Below are positions 26,803 to 35,708 of a stretch of 64,000 nt of DNA, piece after piece. The notes under the pieces were generated by a model that did not search any database, was not told where the DNA came from, and saw only the letters and a program-made list of their open reading frames with translations. This DNA comes from Cellulomonas sp. URHE0023 (GTDB lineage Bacteria > Actinomycetota > Actinomycetes > Actinomycetales > Cellulomonadaceae). Position 1 is the first letter of the stretch. The number at the start of each line of letters is the position of its first letter. A program made the position numbers and the translations under genes. The stretch is taken from contig NZ_JIAN01000009.1 of NCBI RefSeq assembly GCF_000688475.1, positions 186,001 through 250,000 on the forward strand, in the 5' to 3' direction.

Positions 26803-27918
26803 TCAGGACGCGGACTTCTCCGCCGAGCGCCGCCAGCGGATGCCCGCCTCGATGAAGTCGTCGATGTCACCGTCGAACACCGCAGCCGGGTTGCCCACCT
26901 CGTGCTCGGTGCGCAGGTCCTTGACCATCTGGTACGGCTGCAGGACGTACGACCGCATCTGGTCGCCCCAGCTCGCCTTCACGTCGCCGGCGAGCTCCTT
27001 CTTCTTCGCGTCCTGCTCGGCCTTCTTCACCAGCAGCAGCCTGGACTGCAGGACGCGCAGGGCGGCTGCGCGGTTCTGGATCTGCGACTTCTCGTTCTGC
27101 ATCGAGACGACGATCCCGGTCGGGATGTGCGTCATGCGCACCGCCGAGTCGGTCGTGTTGACCGACTGGCCGCCCGGGCCCGACGACCGGAACACGTCGA
27201 CCTTGATCTCGGACTCGGGGATGTCGATCGAGTCGTTCGACTCGATGAGCGGGATCACCTCGACGGCCGCGAAGCTCGTCTGGCGTCGGCCCTGGTTGTC
27301 GAACGGCGAGATGCGCACCAGCCGATGCGTGCCGGCCTCGACGGACAGGTTGCCGAACGCGTACGGCACCTTCACCTCGAAGGTCGCCGACTTCAGACCG
27401 GCCTCCTCCGCGTAGGAGGTGTCCAGCACCGTCGTCGGATAGCCGTGCCGCTCGGCCCAGCGCAGGTACATGCGCAGCAGCATCTCGGCGAAGTCGGCGG
27501 CGTCCACACCACCAGCACCCGACCGGATGGTGACTACAGCCTCGCGCTGGTCGTACTCCCCCGACAGCAGCGTGCGGACCTCGAGCTCGCCCAGGTCCTT
27601 CTTGATCTTGAGCAGGTCCGCCTCGGCCTCGGCCAGGGTGTCCTCGTCGTTCTCCTCGGTGGCCATCTCGACCAACGTCTCGAGGTCGTCGATGCGGCCG
27701 TCGAGCTTGCTCATGCGGTCCAGCTCGGCCTGCGTCGCAGACAGTGCGCTCGTGATCTTCTGCGCGGCGTCCGGGTCGTCCCACAGGTCGGGCGCGGACG
27801 CCTGCTCCGAGAGCTGCGCGACCTTCGCCTGGAGCGCCGTCGGGTCGCTCACCGCCTGGATGGTGCCGAGGGTGGTGCGCAAGTCATGGATCGCGGTGCT
27901 GAAGTCGGTGGTGGCCAC
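26803..27918 (-). CDS. prfB: Peptide chain release factor 2
   Basis: RF2 ends translation at UGA and UAA; 371 residues. The tripeptide anticodon is SPF (RISPFDNQ, near residue 210) and the catalytic GGQ loop is [13 protein letters not shown] (near 252). The gene starts at a GTG and reads through in one frame, without the in-frame TGA used for autoregulatory frameshifting in many bacteria; this is usual for actinobacteria. It lies downstream of the Tad cluster. Confidence 0.97.
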   Translation of the reverse strand: MATTDFSTAIHDLRTTLGTIQAVSDPTALQAKVAQLSEQASAPDLWDDPDAAQKITSALSATQAELDRMSKLDGRIDDLETLVEMATEENDEDTLAEAEADLLKIKKDLGELEVRTLLSGEYDQREAVVTIRSGAGGVDAADFAEMLLRMYLRWAERHGYPTTVLDTSYAEEAGLKSATFEVKVPYAFGNLSVEAGTHRLVRISPFDNQGRRQTSFAAVEVIPLIESNDSIDIPESEIKVDVFRSSGPGGQSVNTTDSAVRMTHIPTGIVVSMQNEKSQIQNRAAALRVLQSRLLLVKKAEQDAKKKELAGDVKASWGDQMRSYVLQPYQMVKDLRTEHEVGNPAAVFDGDIDDFIEAGIRWRRSAEKSAS

Positions 27919-28010
27919 AACCGTCCAGGCTACCGGAGCGGGGCACGACGCCGCCCCTGCGCTCGCCCACCGCCTGTGCGCTCATGCACCGCCCCTGCAC
28001 TCCTGCACCC

Positions 28011-28466
28011 TCACGACGCTCGAGCGACCGACTCCGCCTCGAGCGCGATCCCGTCCTGCCACGGCGACAGCACCCAGCTGATCAGGACCGGGTGCGTCAC
28101 CGCTCCCAGGTGGACGCGCGCGGACGCCCCGTCCGGCGTCGTCGCCGACAGCACGACGAGCTGGTCCCACTGCCCCGTGACGTCCGGGTTGTCACGCAGG
28201 TACTCCTCGATCCCCTGCCGCACCGCGGTGTCGGTCAGCGGCAGACCCGGCTGCTCGTCCGACCCGGGCGCGAAGTACCGGTCGCTCGCGACGGCGTCCG
28301 CCCCCTCGAGCGCCAGCACGTCCGCGAGCGCGAGGAGCCGCTTGCGCTCCAGGTGGACGTGGGCGGCCGAGGCCACGACCGTGACGAGGAGCAGCGCGAC
28401 CACGACGAACCCGAGCGTCAGGATCATGATCTGGCCGTCGTCTGCCCCGGCGCGTGCCCGCCTCAT
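28011..28466 (-). CDS. TadG-like pilus/secretion protein
   Basis: A 151-residue protein with a single N-terminal membrane segment (ILTLGFVVVALLLVTVVAS, about 14-33), preceded by the Asp/Gly-Gln pattern DDGQIMIL common to TadG-like proteins. The rest is probably outside the cell. It is the last gene of the Tad-like cluster; its ATG overlaps the preceding gene's TGA (ATGA). The role in pilus assembly is inferred from the family and place. Confidence 0.75.
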   Translation of the reverse strand: MRRARAGADDGQIMILTLGFVVVALLLVTVVASAAHVHLERKRLLALADVLALEGADAVASDRYFAPGSDEQPGLPLTDTAVRQGIEEYLRDNPDVTGQWDQLVVLSATTPDGASARVHLGAVTHPVLISWVLSPWQDGIALEAESVARAS

Positions 28467-28936
28467 CGGCGTGCCCGGTACGCGTCCACGGGTGCCACAC
28501 GTTCCGCGCTCACCTGCACCTCGAGCGGTACGACGTGGCGCACGAACCCCGGGACGAACGGCAGCGGCACAGTGAGGTCGATGCGAGCGGAGACGTCACT
28601 ACCCGGTTCCAGGCAGGGCGTCGACGAGCACCGCAGGGTCAGCGCGTCGATCGGGTCGTCCTCGAATCCCTGGTCGCGCAGCGCGATGCCCGCCGCGGCG
28701 CCCGCGGTCACCGTTCCTTCCTGGAAGGTGTCGGCGACGACGACCGCGCGGGCCGCCTCACGCGCCGCACCCTCGGCCGCGAACGACGCCGCCTCCAACC
28801 GGCCGAGCACCAGGACGAGGTAGACCAGCGGCACCATGAGCACGAGTGCCAGACCCAGGAACTCGACGACCGCGTTCCCGCTGTCGTCTCCCTGCCCTCG
28901 CGCCACCCGTCGGCCGAGGTCCAGAACCGTCCTCAC
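28463..28936 (-). CDS. TadE-like pseudopilin
   Basis: A 157-residue protein with the TadE signature GNAVVEFLGLALVLMVPLVYLVLVLGRLEAASFAAEGAAREAAR, split here for reading: GNAVVEF at about 20-26, membrane helix 27-47, then the conserved Glu-rich helix EGAAREAAR. The segment after GDDSG resembles a class III prepilin leader, so a TadV-type peptidase may cut it. Two cysteines (CSSTPC) lie in the surface domain. The start is GTG at 28936, overlapping the previous stop. Confidence 0.82.
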   Translation of the reverse strand: MRTVLDLGRRVARGQGDDSGNAVVEFLGLALVLMVPLVYLVLVLGRLEAASFAAEGAAREAARAVVVADTFQEGTVTAGAAAGIALRDQGFEDDPIDALTLRCSSTPCLEPGSDVSARIDLTVPLPFVPGFVRHVVPLEVQVSAERVAPVDAYRARR

Positions 28937-29316
28937 GGGGTCTCCACCAGGGCATGACCGCGCACCGTGAGCGACCCCGCAGGACCGAGCAGCCCGAGCA
29001 GAGGCAGCGGAGCGACGACCTCCACCTCGATCTGGTCGAGCCCGTCGATACGCGTCGCCTTCGCCGTCACACCCTGCGCGTAGGAGCCGGCGAGCGACTG
29101 GCCGACCAGCTCGCGTGTGCGCGCGACGCCGTCGGCGGGTCCGTGGCCGGACTGCGCCGCGTACCTCGCCCCCTCGGACGCCGAGTCGATGAGCGTGTTC
29201 CGCACGTGCAGGACCAGCGTCAGCTGCACGACCCCGACGAAGAGCACGGTGACCAGCGCACCGACCAGCACGAAGTCGACGACCGCCGACCCGCGGTCAG
29301 CCCTGGAACCGGTCAG
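28933..29316 (-). CDS. TadE-like protein with probable CTG start
   Basis: About 127 residues with a pseudopilin-like N-terminus: RADRGSAVVDFVLVGALV, then a membrane helix and the family block LIDSASEGARYAAQSG. No ATG, GTG or TTG lies in frame between the preceding gene and the membrane helix. A CTG at 29316 overlaps the preceding TGA as CTGA, matching the ATGA and GTGA overlaps elsewhere in this cluster, so it is proposed as the start. Function follows the neighbouring TadE and TadG genes. The exact start is uncertain, the gene itself is not. Confidence 0.75.
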   Translation of the reverse strand: MTGSRADRGSAVVDFVLVGALVTVLFVGVVQLTLVLHVRNTLIDSASEGARYAAQSGHGPADGVARTRELVGQSLAGSYAQGVTAKATRIDGLDQIEVEVVAPLPLLGLLGPAGSLTVRGHALVETP

Positions 29317-29522
29317 GGGCCCGTGACGCCCGAGATCGCGCTCTCGAACACGTCCGACAGGGTCGGCCCGGCGACGAGCCACAGCGCGGTGACCAGCCCG
29401 GCCGTCATGAGCGTGACGAGGACCCAGCCGGGCACGTCGCCTCGCTCGCGGTCCGCTCCTGCGACGCTCCCCAGCACAGCACCCATCAGACGGTGCGCCC
29501 GGCCCCCCGCGTTGGTCCTCAT
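29313..29522 (-). CDS. DUF4244 protein, small Flp-like pilin candidate
   Basis: A 69-residue protein with one hydrophobic helix (VPGWVLVTLMTAGLVTALWLVAG, about 30-52), the plan of a Flp pilin: short basic leader, processing region and helix. It belongs to the DUF4244 family that occurs in actinobacterial Tad clusters directly after tadC. No classical Flp pilin gene is seen, so this may be the major pilin; that is inference. Confidence 0.8.
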   Translation of the reverse strand: MRTNAGGRAHRLMGAVLGSVAGADRERGDVPGWVLVTLMTAGLVTALWLVAGPTLSDVFESAISGVTGP

Positions 29523-29588
29523 CCGTTGTCCTCTCGTCGATCTCGGCCCGCTGCGGCATCGCCGTGCGGATGTATTTGTCCGGACGGC

Positions 29589-30521
29589 TCACAGGCCGAC
29601 CCGCAGCACCACCATGCTCGGGAAGACGGCGAAGACGACGGTGATCGGCAGGATCAGGAACACCACCGGCACCATCATCGCGACCTCCTTGCGACCGCCC
29701 GCCTCCATGAGCTCGCGACGTCCGACCTCTCGCACGTCCTGCGCCTGGGCGCGCAGGACGTCGGCCAAGGGCGTTCCGCGCTCCACCGCCACCGCGACGC
29801 CCTCCGCGAACCGGGCGAGCGGAGCCAACCCCGTCCGGTCCGCCAGCCCGTCGAGCGCAGCCGTGAGCGGTCTGCCCGCGCGCGCGGCGGCCAGCGTCCG
29901 CTCCAGCTCGCCGGTCAGCTCGCCGTGCGTGGTCCGGACGACGCGCTCCAGCGCCCCGATCGCCCCCTCCCCCGCACCGACCGCGAGCGCGAGGAGCTCG
30001 GCGACGGTCGGCAGCTCCGCCATCATCCGAGCCTCCCGGGCCTGGATCTCGCGCGAGAGCATCCAGTCGCGCAGCAGCACCCCGGACACACCGCAGACGG
30101 CGACGAGCAGCGCGAGGCCCACAGGGCTCCCGCCACGGATCGTCGCGATCGCGAGCGCGAGGGCGAGACCGGCCGCGAGCGACACGACCCCCCAGACGAC
30201 CTGGCCGGCACGGAACTGCTCGACGGACTCCGCACGTCCAGCCCGCACGAGCCGACGACGCAGCTCGGCGGTGGGCGACCCGAGGCGGGTCACGAGCCGC
30301 ACGGCATCGGACATCAGCGGCGACACGAGGCGTTCGATCGTCGCGAACGGGCCGCGGACCGTCGTCGGGGGCAGGAGTCCCGACGACGTGCGCTGCGCAC
30401 GAAGGTAGGGCGCGAGCCGGTCGTCCAGGCTCACGCGCCGGGCGCGGAGCCGCGCGACCACGAGCAGCGCGCCGAGCCCTCCGAGCAGCCCGATCAGCGC
30501 ACCCTGCACGACGGGGCTCAT
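29589..30521 (-). CDS. tadC: Type II/IV secretion F-domain protein TadC
   Basis: A 310-residue inner-membrane platform protein for Tad pilus assembly. The T2SSF domain lies in the C-terminal half (ELPTVAELLALAVGAGEGAIGALERVV, ADVLRAQAQDVREVGRRELMEAGGRKEVAMM), with membrane segments at the N-terminus, at about 115-155 and at the end. The ATG overlaps the tadB stop (ATGA). Confidence 0.87.
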   Translation of the reverse strand: MSPVVQGALIGLLGGLGALLVVARLRARRVSLDDRLAPYLRAQRTSSGLLPPTTVRGPFATIERLVSPLMSDAVRLVTRLGSPTAELRRRLVRAGRAESVEQFRAGQVVWGVVSLAAGLALALAIATIRGGSPVGLALLVAVCGVSGVLLRDWMLSREIQAREARMMAELPTVAELLALAVGAGEGAIGALERVVRTTHGELTGELERTLAAARAGRPLTAALDGLADRTGLAPLARFAEGVAVAVERGTPLADVLRAQAQDVREVGRRELMEAGGRKEVAMMVPVVFLILPITVVFAVFPSMVVLRVGL

Positions 30522-31381
30522 CGCAGCACCCGCGGATCGTCGGGAAGTCGGGCGATCCGGAGCATGAGCACGTAGGCCACGACCGTGCAGATGCCACCGC
30601 CCAGAAGGACCGCGACACCGGCCGGCGTGTTGTACGCAGCAGCCGCCACGCTTCGGGTGGAGAGCAGGGCCAGCACGATCCACGGTGCGGCGACCGCGAG
30701 GCGGGCTGCGTTGACGGTCCAGCTCTGGCGCGCCTCGAGCTCGCCGCGAGTGCGGATGTCCTCGCGAAGGAACGTCGCGAGCGTCCGCAGGAGCCGTCCG
30801 AGGTCGGTACCGCCGACGTCCCGGGTCACCCGCAGGGCCTCGATGATCCGGTCCGCGACCGGATCGGCGAGCCGGGCCTTGAGGGCGTCCAGGCAGTCAC
30901 CGAACCTCCCCGTCGCGCGGTAGTCCTGCGCGAACGCGACGAACGCGGGCCGCAGCTCGACCGGCCCGCGCTCCCCGATCTGCGCGAGCGCCTCGGGCAG
31001 TGCCAGCCCGGCGCGGATGCCCGAGCCCATGTGGTCCACGACCTCGGGCCACAGCTGCCGCAACCGTGTCCGGCGACGCCGGGCGCGGCCCCGCACCAGC
31101 GCCCACGGTCCTCCGGCCGCGAACGCGGCGAAGCACAGCGCGATCGCCGGCGTGCGGGTGAGTGCCAGCGCGACGACGAGCACCAGGAGGGAGACGACGG
31201 CGCACGCAGCCACCAGACCACCCGGCGTCGCGCCGGCGACCCCCGCCTGCACCAGCATGTCCCGGGTCCTGGCGTGCCAGCCGTCCTGCTTCCGCATGCC
31301 GACACCGGCGGGCCGGTCCCAGAACGACCACCAGACGCAGGCCGTACCCGCACCCAGCAGGAGCCCGACCACGACACCCAT
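30518..31381 (-). CDS. tadB: Type II/IV secretion F-domain protein TadB
   Basis: A 287-residue platform protein paired with TadC. It carries the T2SSF domain (WPEVVDHMGSGIRAGLALPEALAQIGERGP and RTLATFLREDIRTRGELEARQSW) and four likely membrane segments in two pairs. The ATG at 31381 shares a base with the tadA stop (TGATG). The longer frame upstream is antisense or out of frame with tadA. Confidence 0.87.
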   Translation of the reverse strand: MGVVVGLLLGAGTACVWWSFWDRPAGVGMRKQDGWHARTRDMLVQAGVAGATPGGLVAACAVVSLLVLVVALALTRTPAIALCFAAFAAGGPWALVRGRARRRRTRLRQLWPEVVDHMGSGIRAGLALPEALAQIGERGPVELRPAFVAFAQDYRATGRFGDCLDALKARLADPVADRIIEALRVTRDVGGTDLGRLLRTLATFLREDIRTRGELEARQSWTVNAARLAVAAPWIVLALLSTRSVAAAAYNTPAGVAVLLGGGICTVVAYVLMLRIARLPDDPRVLR

Positions 31382-32607
31382 CAGCCGCGCCCACGCAGGA
31401 GCGCCGCGAGGTCCGTGCCGGTCCGGGCGAACCGCTCGGCGTGCGGCGGGAACCCGTCTGCCCGCTGGAGGTGCCCGTTGCGTGACACGAAGACGTCGGC
31501 CGTCTCGACGATCCCCTGCTCGACGCGTCCGGGGACCGCGACGATCTCGCGCACCGCGCGCCGGCCGCCGGCGTCGACGTCGAGGTGCACCACGAGGTCG
31601 ACCGCCGACGCGACAGTCGGCACGACGAAACGGTCCGAGATGTTCTCGCCCGCGAGCAGAGGCAGCGTGCAGAGCTTGACCAGAGCCTCGCGCGCCGAGT
31701 TGGCGTGGATCGTGCACATCGCGGGCACGCCGGCGTTCAGCGCGATGAGCAGGTCGAGCGCCTCGGCCTCACGGACCTCGCCCACCAGGAGGCGGCTGGG
31801 GCGCATGCGCAGCGCCTCCTTGACGAGGCGCCGCAGAGGGATCTCGCCCGTGCCCTCCAGGCTCGGTTGGCGGCACTGCATCGCCACCCAGTCGCGCGCC
31901 ACGAGCCGGAGCTCGAAGACCTCTTCGCACGTGATGATCCGCTCACGCGCCGGGATCGCGCCCGCCAGAGCGTTGAGCATCGTCGTCTTGCCCGCCTGGG
32001 TGGCGCCGGACACCAGCACGTTCAGGCCCGCCCGAACAGCAGCCTGCAGGAAGGCGGCCGCGTGCGGCGTGACCGACCCCAGCGTCACGAGGTCGTCGAG
32101 GTTCGTCGCCCGCACCACGTACTTGCGGATGTTCACCGACCAGTGCTGGCGGGTGACGTCGGGGATCACGGCGTGCAGACGCTCACCGCCGGGCAGGGAG
32201 GCGTCCACGAACGGGCTGCTGAGGTCGAGCCGCCGTCCCGAGACCTTGAGCATCTGCTCGACGAGGTCCCGCACCTGCCAGTCGGTCAGGATCGTGGTGG
32301 TCAGCTCGGGTTCACCGCGGCGCGCGACGAACACCTGCGTCGGTCCGTTGATCCAGATCTCCTCGACCTCGGGGTCGTCGAGGTAGCGCTGCAGCGGGCC
32401 GAGCCCGGCCACGGCATCGAGCACCGCCTTGTGCGCGGCAGCAGGGTCGATCAGCGGCGGCACGGCACCGACCACGGATCGCTCGTCGTAGTCGGCGATC
32501 ACGTCCGCTACCAGGGCCGCGACACCGGGCCGGTCCCGCGCGGGGTCCATTCCCCGGCGGCGGATGAGCTCCCGCACTTCGTTCTCGAGGATCGCCACAC
32601 TGTCCAA
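31381..32607 (-). CDS. tadA: Pilus assembly ATPase TadA/CpaF
   Basis: A 408-residue secretion ATPase that powers the Tad-like machine. The CpaF-type N-terminal domain (IWINGPTQVFV) leads to the ATPase core: Walker A GATQAGKTT (near 205), an Asp box with CEEVFEL, Walker B RLLVGEVREAEALD and the His box MCTIHANSAREAL. It starts with a TTG at 32607 preceded by GAGGGGG at 6 bases. It is the first gene of the cluster. No TadZ/CpaE, secretin-like or prepilin peptidase gene is present here. Confidence 0.93.
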   Translation of the reverse strand: MDSVAILENEVRELIRRRGMDPARDRPGVAALVADVIADYDERSVVGAVPPLIDPAAAHKAVLDAVAGLGPLQRYLDDPEVEEIWINGPTQVFVARRGEPELTTTILTDWQVRDLVEQMLKVSGRRLDLSSPFVDASLPGGERLHAVIPDVTRQHWSVNIRKYVVRATNLDDLVTLGSVTPHAAAFLQAAVRAGLNVLVSGATQAGKTTMLNALAGAIPARERIITCEEVFELRLVARDWVAMQCRQPSLEGTGEIPLRRLVKEALRMRPSRLLVGEVREAEALDLLIALNAGVPAMCTIHANSAREALVKLCTLPLLAGENISDRFVVPTVASAVDLVVHLDVDAGGRRAVREIVAVPGRVEQGIVETADVFVSRNGHLQRADGFPPHAERFARTGTDLAALLRGRG

Positions 32608-32790
32608 CGAGTGCCCCCTCGACGGCTGTCATCGTGCCCGGTTCGTCCGTCAATGTCCGACTGCACGAATGGCCGGAACGATAGGCGATCGAACGCGCAT
32701 CGTGCAGCCGGCTGTCCACAGACGAGACTCGTTCACCCGTCCGAGGGCTGGGTGCTACGGGCGGGACCCGCGGCGCACTAGCGTGGCCCG

Positions 32791-33711
32791 GTGACTTCGA
32801 CTCCACTGCCTCCCCTGCCGACCGGTCGCCAGCACGTCCTGGAGCTCGGCGACCAGCGCGCCGTCGTCGCTGCGGTCGGCGCCAGCCTGCGTGAGTACAC
32901 GGTGGGCGGCCGAGATGTCGTCCTCCCCTACCCGCAGGACGCCATGGCCCCGGCGTTCTCGGGCACGGTGCTCGCGCCGTGGCCGAACCGGCTGCGCGAC
33001 GGCCTGTACGAGTTCGAGGGCGTGACCTACGACGTACCGCTCAACGAGCACGACCGGCAGACCGCTCTGCACGGGCTCGTCGCGCACCAGACCTTCTCGA
33101 CCGTCGACGCGGGCTCCGACTCGGTCACGCTCGAGCTCGTGGTCGTTCCCACGTCGGGCTACCCGTGGCCGGTTCGGCTGCGCGTCACGTACGCCCTGGC
33201 GAGCACCGGCCTGCGGGTGCAGACCGACGTCACCAACCTCGGCACGTCGACCGCCCCGTTCGGACTGGGTTTCCACCCGTGGCTGTCGCCCGGTGACGGT
33301 CCCGTCGACGAGGCGACGCTGCGTGTCGACGCCACGCGGCACGTCACGGTCGACACACGTCTGCTCCCCACCGGCTCGGAGGCCCTCGCGGGCCGGTTCG
33401 ACCTGCGGTCAGCCACGCTGCTGCGCGGGATCGCGCTCGACGACGCCTGGCTCCAGCTGGTCCGCGACGAGGACGGGCTGAGCTGGGTGCACTTCGGGGG
33501 GTCGGACGGACGCACGGTGAGCATGTGGGCCGACGCGGGCTTCGAGGCGTGGCAGGTGTGCACCGGCGACTTCGTGGCCGCGATCAAGCGTCGTGGTGTG
33601 GCGGTCGAGCCGATGACGTGCATCGCCGACGCGTTCCGCACGGGCGAGAACCTGATCAGGCTCGCACCGGGCGAGAGCCGTGAGCTCACGTGGGGTCTGC
33701 AGCTGGTCTGA
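32791..33711 (+). CDS. Aldose 1-epimerase family protein
   Basis: A 306-residue mutarotase-fold enzyme that interconverts the alpha and beta forms of a sugar such as glucose or galactose. Visible marks are APWPNRLRDG, TALHGLV (catalytic His candidate), GLGFHPWLS (second His) and the C-terminal EPMTCIADAF (catalytic Glu). It starts at a GTG at 32791 and is divergent from the Tad cluster, with a 183-base shared upstream region. It converges on the VanY-like gene. Confidence 0.88.
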   Translation: MTSTPLPPLPTGRQHVLELGDQRAVVAAVGASLREYTVGGRDVVLPYPQDAMAPAFSGTVLAPWPNRLRDGLYEFEGVTYDVPLNEHDRQTALHGLVAHQTFSTVDAGSDSVTLELVVVPTSGYPWPVRLRVTYALASTGLRVQTDVTNLGTSTAPFGLGFHPWLSPGDGPVDEATLRVDATRHVTVDTRLLPTGSEALAGRFDLRSATLLRGIALDDAWLQLVRDEDGLSWVHFGGSDGRTVSMWADAGFEAWQVCTGDFVAAIKRRGVAVEPMTCIADAFRTGENLIRLAPGESRELTWGLQLV

Positions 33712-33762
33712 CGGTGGGGCTCGACGGTCCGCGGGTGCGGGCCGTCGGCTCAGCCTCTCGGC

Positions 33763-35529
33763 TCAGCCGTCGTAGTACTCGCCGTCGCTCTTGACGCCCG
33801 AGACGTACTCCCAGTGCCAGCGCTCGTGCGGCCCGCTGCCACCGGGCTTGGCCCACTCGGGGTTGGCCCAGCCGTACGCGGGACCGTTCTCGTTGAGCCA
33901 GGCCCACTTCGCGCCGGACGTCTGGTCCTGGCACAGGTCGACCGCCAGGCCCCAGCCGTGGTTGCTCTTGCCGGGTGCAGCGGCGAGGCCACCCTTCTGC
34001 GCCTTGACGGCCCTCTGCTCGGCGAGCGTGCGGTAGCCGGAACTGAGGCACAGGTCGGTGCCGAACCGAGCGGCGAACGCCTGGTTGAACTCGGCCAGAG
34101 ACACGGCGGCGTCGGCTCGCAGCTCGGTGTGGTTGTCCCACAAGACGCAGAGGTCGGCCTCCTTGAGCTGGCCGTTCTGGCCCGCCTCGCGCACCGAGCC
34201 CTCGCAGCCGGGAAGGCTCGAGCGGATGTCGTTGCGGCTCGCGCCCGTGGTGACCTCGCGCGCCGCCAGTGCCCCGTCGGCCGAGACGAGCGACGCGGGG
34301 GGGAGGACGGACAGGTCGGAACCGGCGAGCGCGGTGACCGTGCTGGGCAGCGTGGAGTCCGCGAGCGCGTCGGAGCCGTACGCGACGGGGGCAGGGATGA
34401 CGCCCTGGCTCACGGGGACGATCACCGTGATGCCGGCAAGAACGCCGAGGACCCCGAGCCTCGCGGCGGCGCGGGTGGGCCGTCCCACGCGTCGTGCTGA
34501 TGCGGTGTGGGTAGGGGTGGCGGCGACGGCGTCCTGGCTCGTCGCGACCGGTGCCGTCTCTGCCAGCTCCCACGGCTCCTGCTCGGCCGCTGGAATCGCA
34601 GGGACGATCGCAGTCTCGTCGGCGGCGCTCGTCGTCCAGACCACGCGCCTCGGCTGGTGGACGCGGTGCTCGGGCGACGCCGCAGTCGCGCGCTCCGGGG
34701 CCGCTTCGGCGGTCTGCGGCGCAACCTCGGTCTGCGGCGCGACGTCAGTCTGCGGCGCAATGGAGGTCTGCGGCGCGACGTCGGTCTGCGGCGCGATGGC
34801 GGGCACGGCCACGGCCGGGGCCTCGGGTACTCGGACGCGTGCGCCGTCCGGGACCGGCGCAGTGCGCGAGAGCAGGACGCTGGTCGGGCGGCCAGCCGTC
34901 GGGCGCGTCGGCTGAGGGGCGGGGGCGCTCGTTGACACGGCCGCGCTCGGGGTCACCCGGTCGGGCAGCGCCGGTACCGCGACCGACGACTGTGCCCGGG
35001 GGCGCGCGCGGCGCACGGGTGCGGCTGCGGGCTCCATGGAGCTCTGCGGGGCCCGCGCGTCGCGGCGTGAGGGAGAGCCGACCGCGGAGGGAGCCTCGGT
35101 CGCAGGCGTTACGGGAGACGGTGCGGGTGCCGCCGGGTCCACCGCGGCGGCGCGGGCAGCCCGTCGACCGGTCGCAGCGGGCTGGGACGTCTGTGGGGCG
35201 GGCGTCGGCTGCGGGCGCGTGGCGCGGGCCGGGGCGACACCGGTGGGCTCGCCCGACGGACGCGAGACGTACCGCTCGGCCTGGACGGGCGGGGTCTGCA
35301 CGCCACGGGGGGCGGCGGCAGGCGTCGACTGCGGACCTGCGGCGGCGGCGAGACCGGTGCGCGGAGCGACGGCCGGTGTCGACCCGCTGCGCACGGACAC
35401 GGGCGAGTGAGGATCCGGCCGCTTCAGGCCGGGCTGGGCCTCGGTCGGGGAGTCGGTGGTGCGCTCGGCCTCACGCAGTCGGCGGCGGGTCAGAGGGGCG
35501 GCCGACGGCTCGACGCTGTGCGATCCCAC
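33763..35529 (-). CDS. Membrane-anchored VanY-like D,D-carboxypeptidase (M15) with long disordered N-terminus
   Basis: A 588-residue protein that probably trims D-Ala-D-Ala ends of peptidoglycan. The first 350 residues are a Pro/Ala/Thr/Ser-rich cytoplasmic region with a hexapeptide repeat (APQTDV and variants, five in a row, coded near 34700-34800). A single membrane helix (LGVLGVLAGITVIVPV) follows at about 372-390. The M15 domain ends the protein with zinc ligands in SNHGWGLAVDL (His, Asp; near 524-531) and HERWHWEY (catalytic Glu and His; near 569-573). The GTG start is preceded by GGAGG. The long intracellular region is unusual for the family. Confidence 0.87.
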   Translation of the reverse strand: MGSHSVEPSAAPLTRRRLREAERTTDSPTEAQPGLKRPDPHSPVSVRSGSTPAVAPRTGLAAAAGPQSTPAAAPRGVQTPPVQAERYVSRPSGEPTGVAPARATRPQPTPAPQTSQPAATGRRAARAAAVDPAAPAPSPVTPATEAPSAVGSPSRRDARAPQSSMEPAAAPVRRARPRAQSSVAVPALPDRVTPSAAVSTSAPAPQPTRPTAGRPTSVLLSRTAPVPDGARVRVPEAPAVAVPAIAPQTDVAPQTSIAPQTDVAPQTEVAPQTAEAAPERATAASPEHRVHQPRRVVWTTSAADETAIVPAIPAAEQEPWELAETAPVATSQDAVAATPTHTASARRVGRPTRAAARLGVLGVLAGITVIVPVSQGVIPAPVAYGSDALADSTLPSTVTALAGSDLSVLPPASLVSADGALAAREVTTGASRNDIRSSLPGCEGSVREAGQNGQLKEADLCVLWDNHTELRADAAVSLAEFNQAFAARFGTDLCLSSGYRTLAEQRAVKAQKGGLAAAPGKSNHGWGLAVDLCQDQTSGAKWAWLNENGPAYGWANPEWAKPGGSGPHERWHWEYVSGVKSDGEYYDG

Positions 35530-35708
35530 GACACCTCCTGTCCACCGTGCGTTGTCGTTCCGATCCGCAACGACGTCCCTGTTCGACCGCGGTCACGAAA
35601 CCATAACGGGTGATTCCAGGGCATCCAAGTCCCTGGACGGGTGTCCAGACGAGGGATCGGGACAATCCGGTGCGACACGCGGGGAGACACGCCGACGAGG
35701 TGCCCAGA

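Noticed and set aside
26803..27918. Programmed frameshift in prfB
   Set aside because: RF2 reads in a single frame from its GTG with no early in-frame TGA.
35530..35708. Riboswitch before the VanY-like gene, as known for some actinobacterial cell-wall hydrolases
   Set aside because: The leader is short and no conserved c-di-AMP riboswitch core could be recognised.
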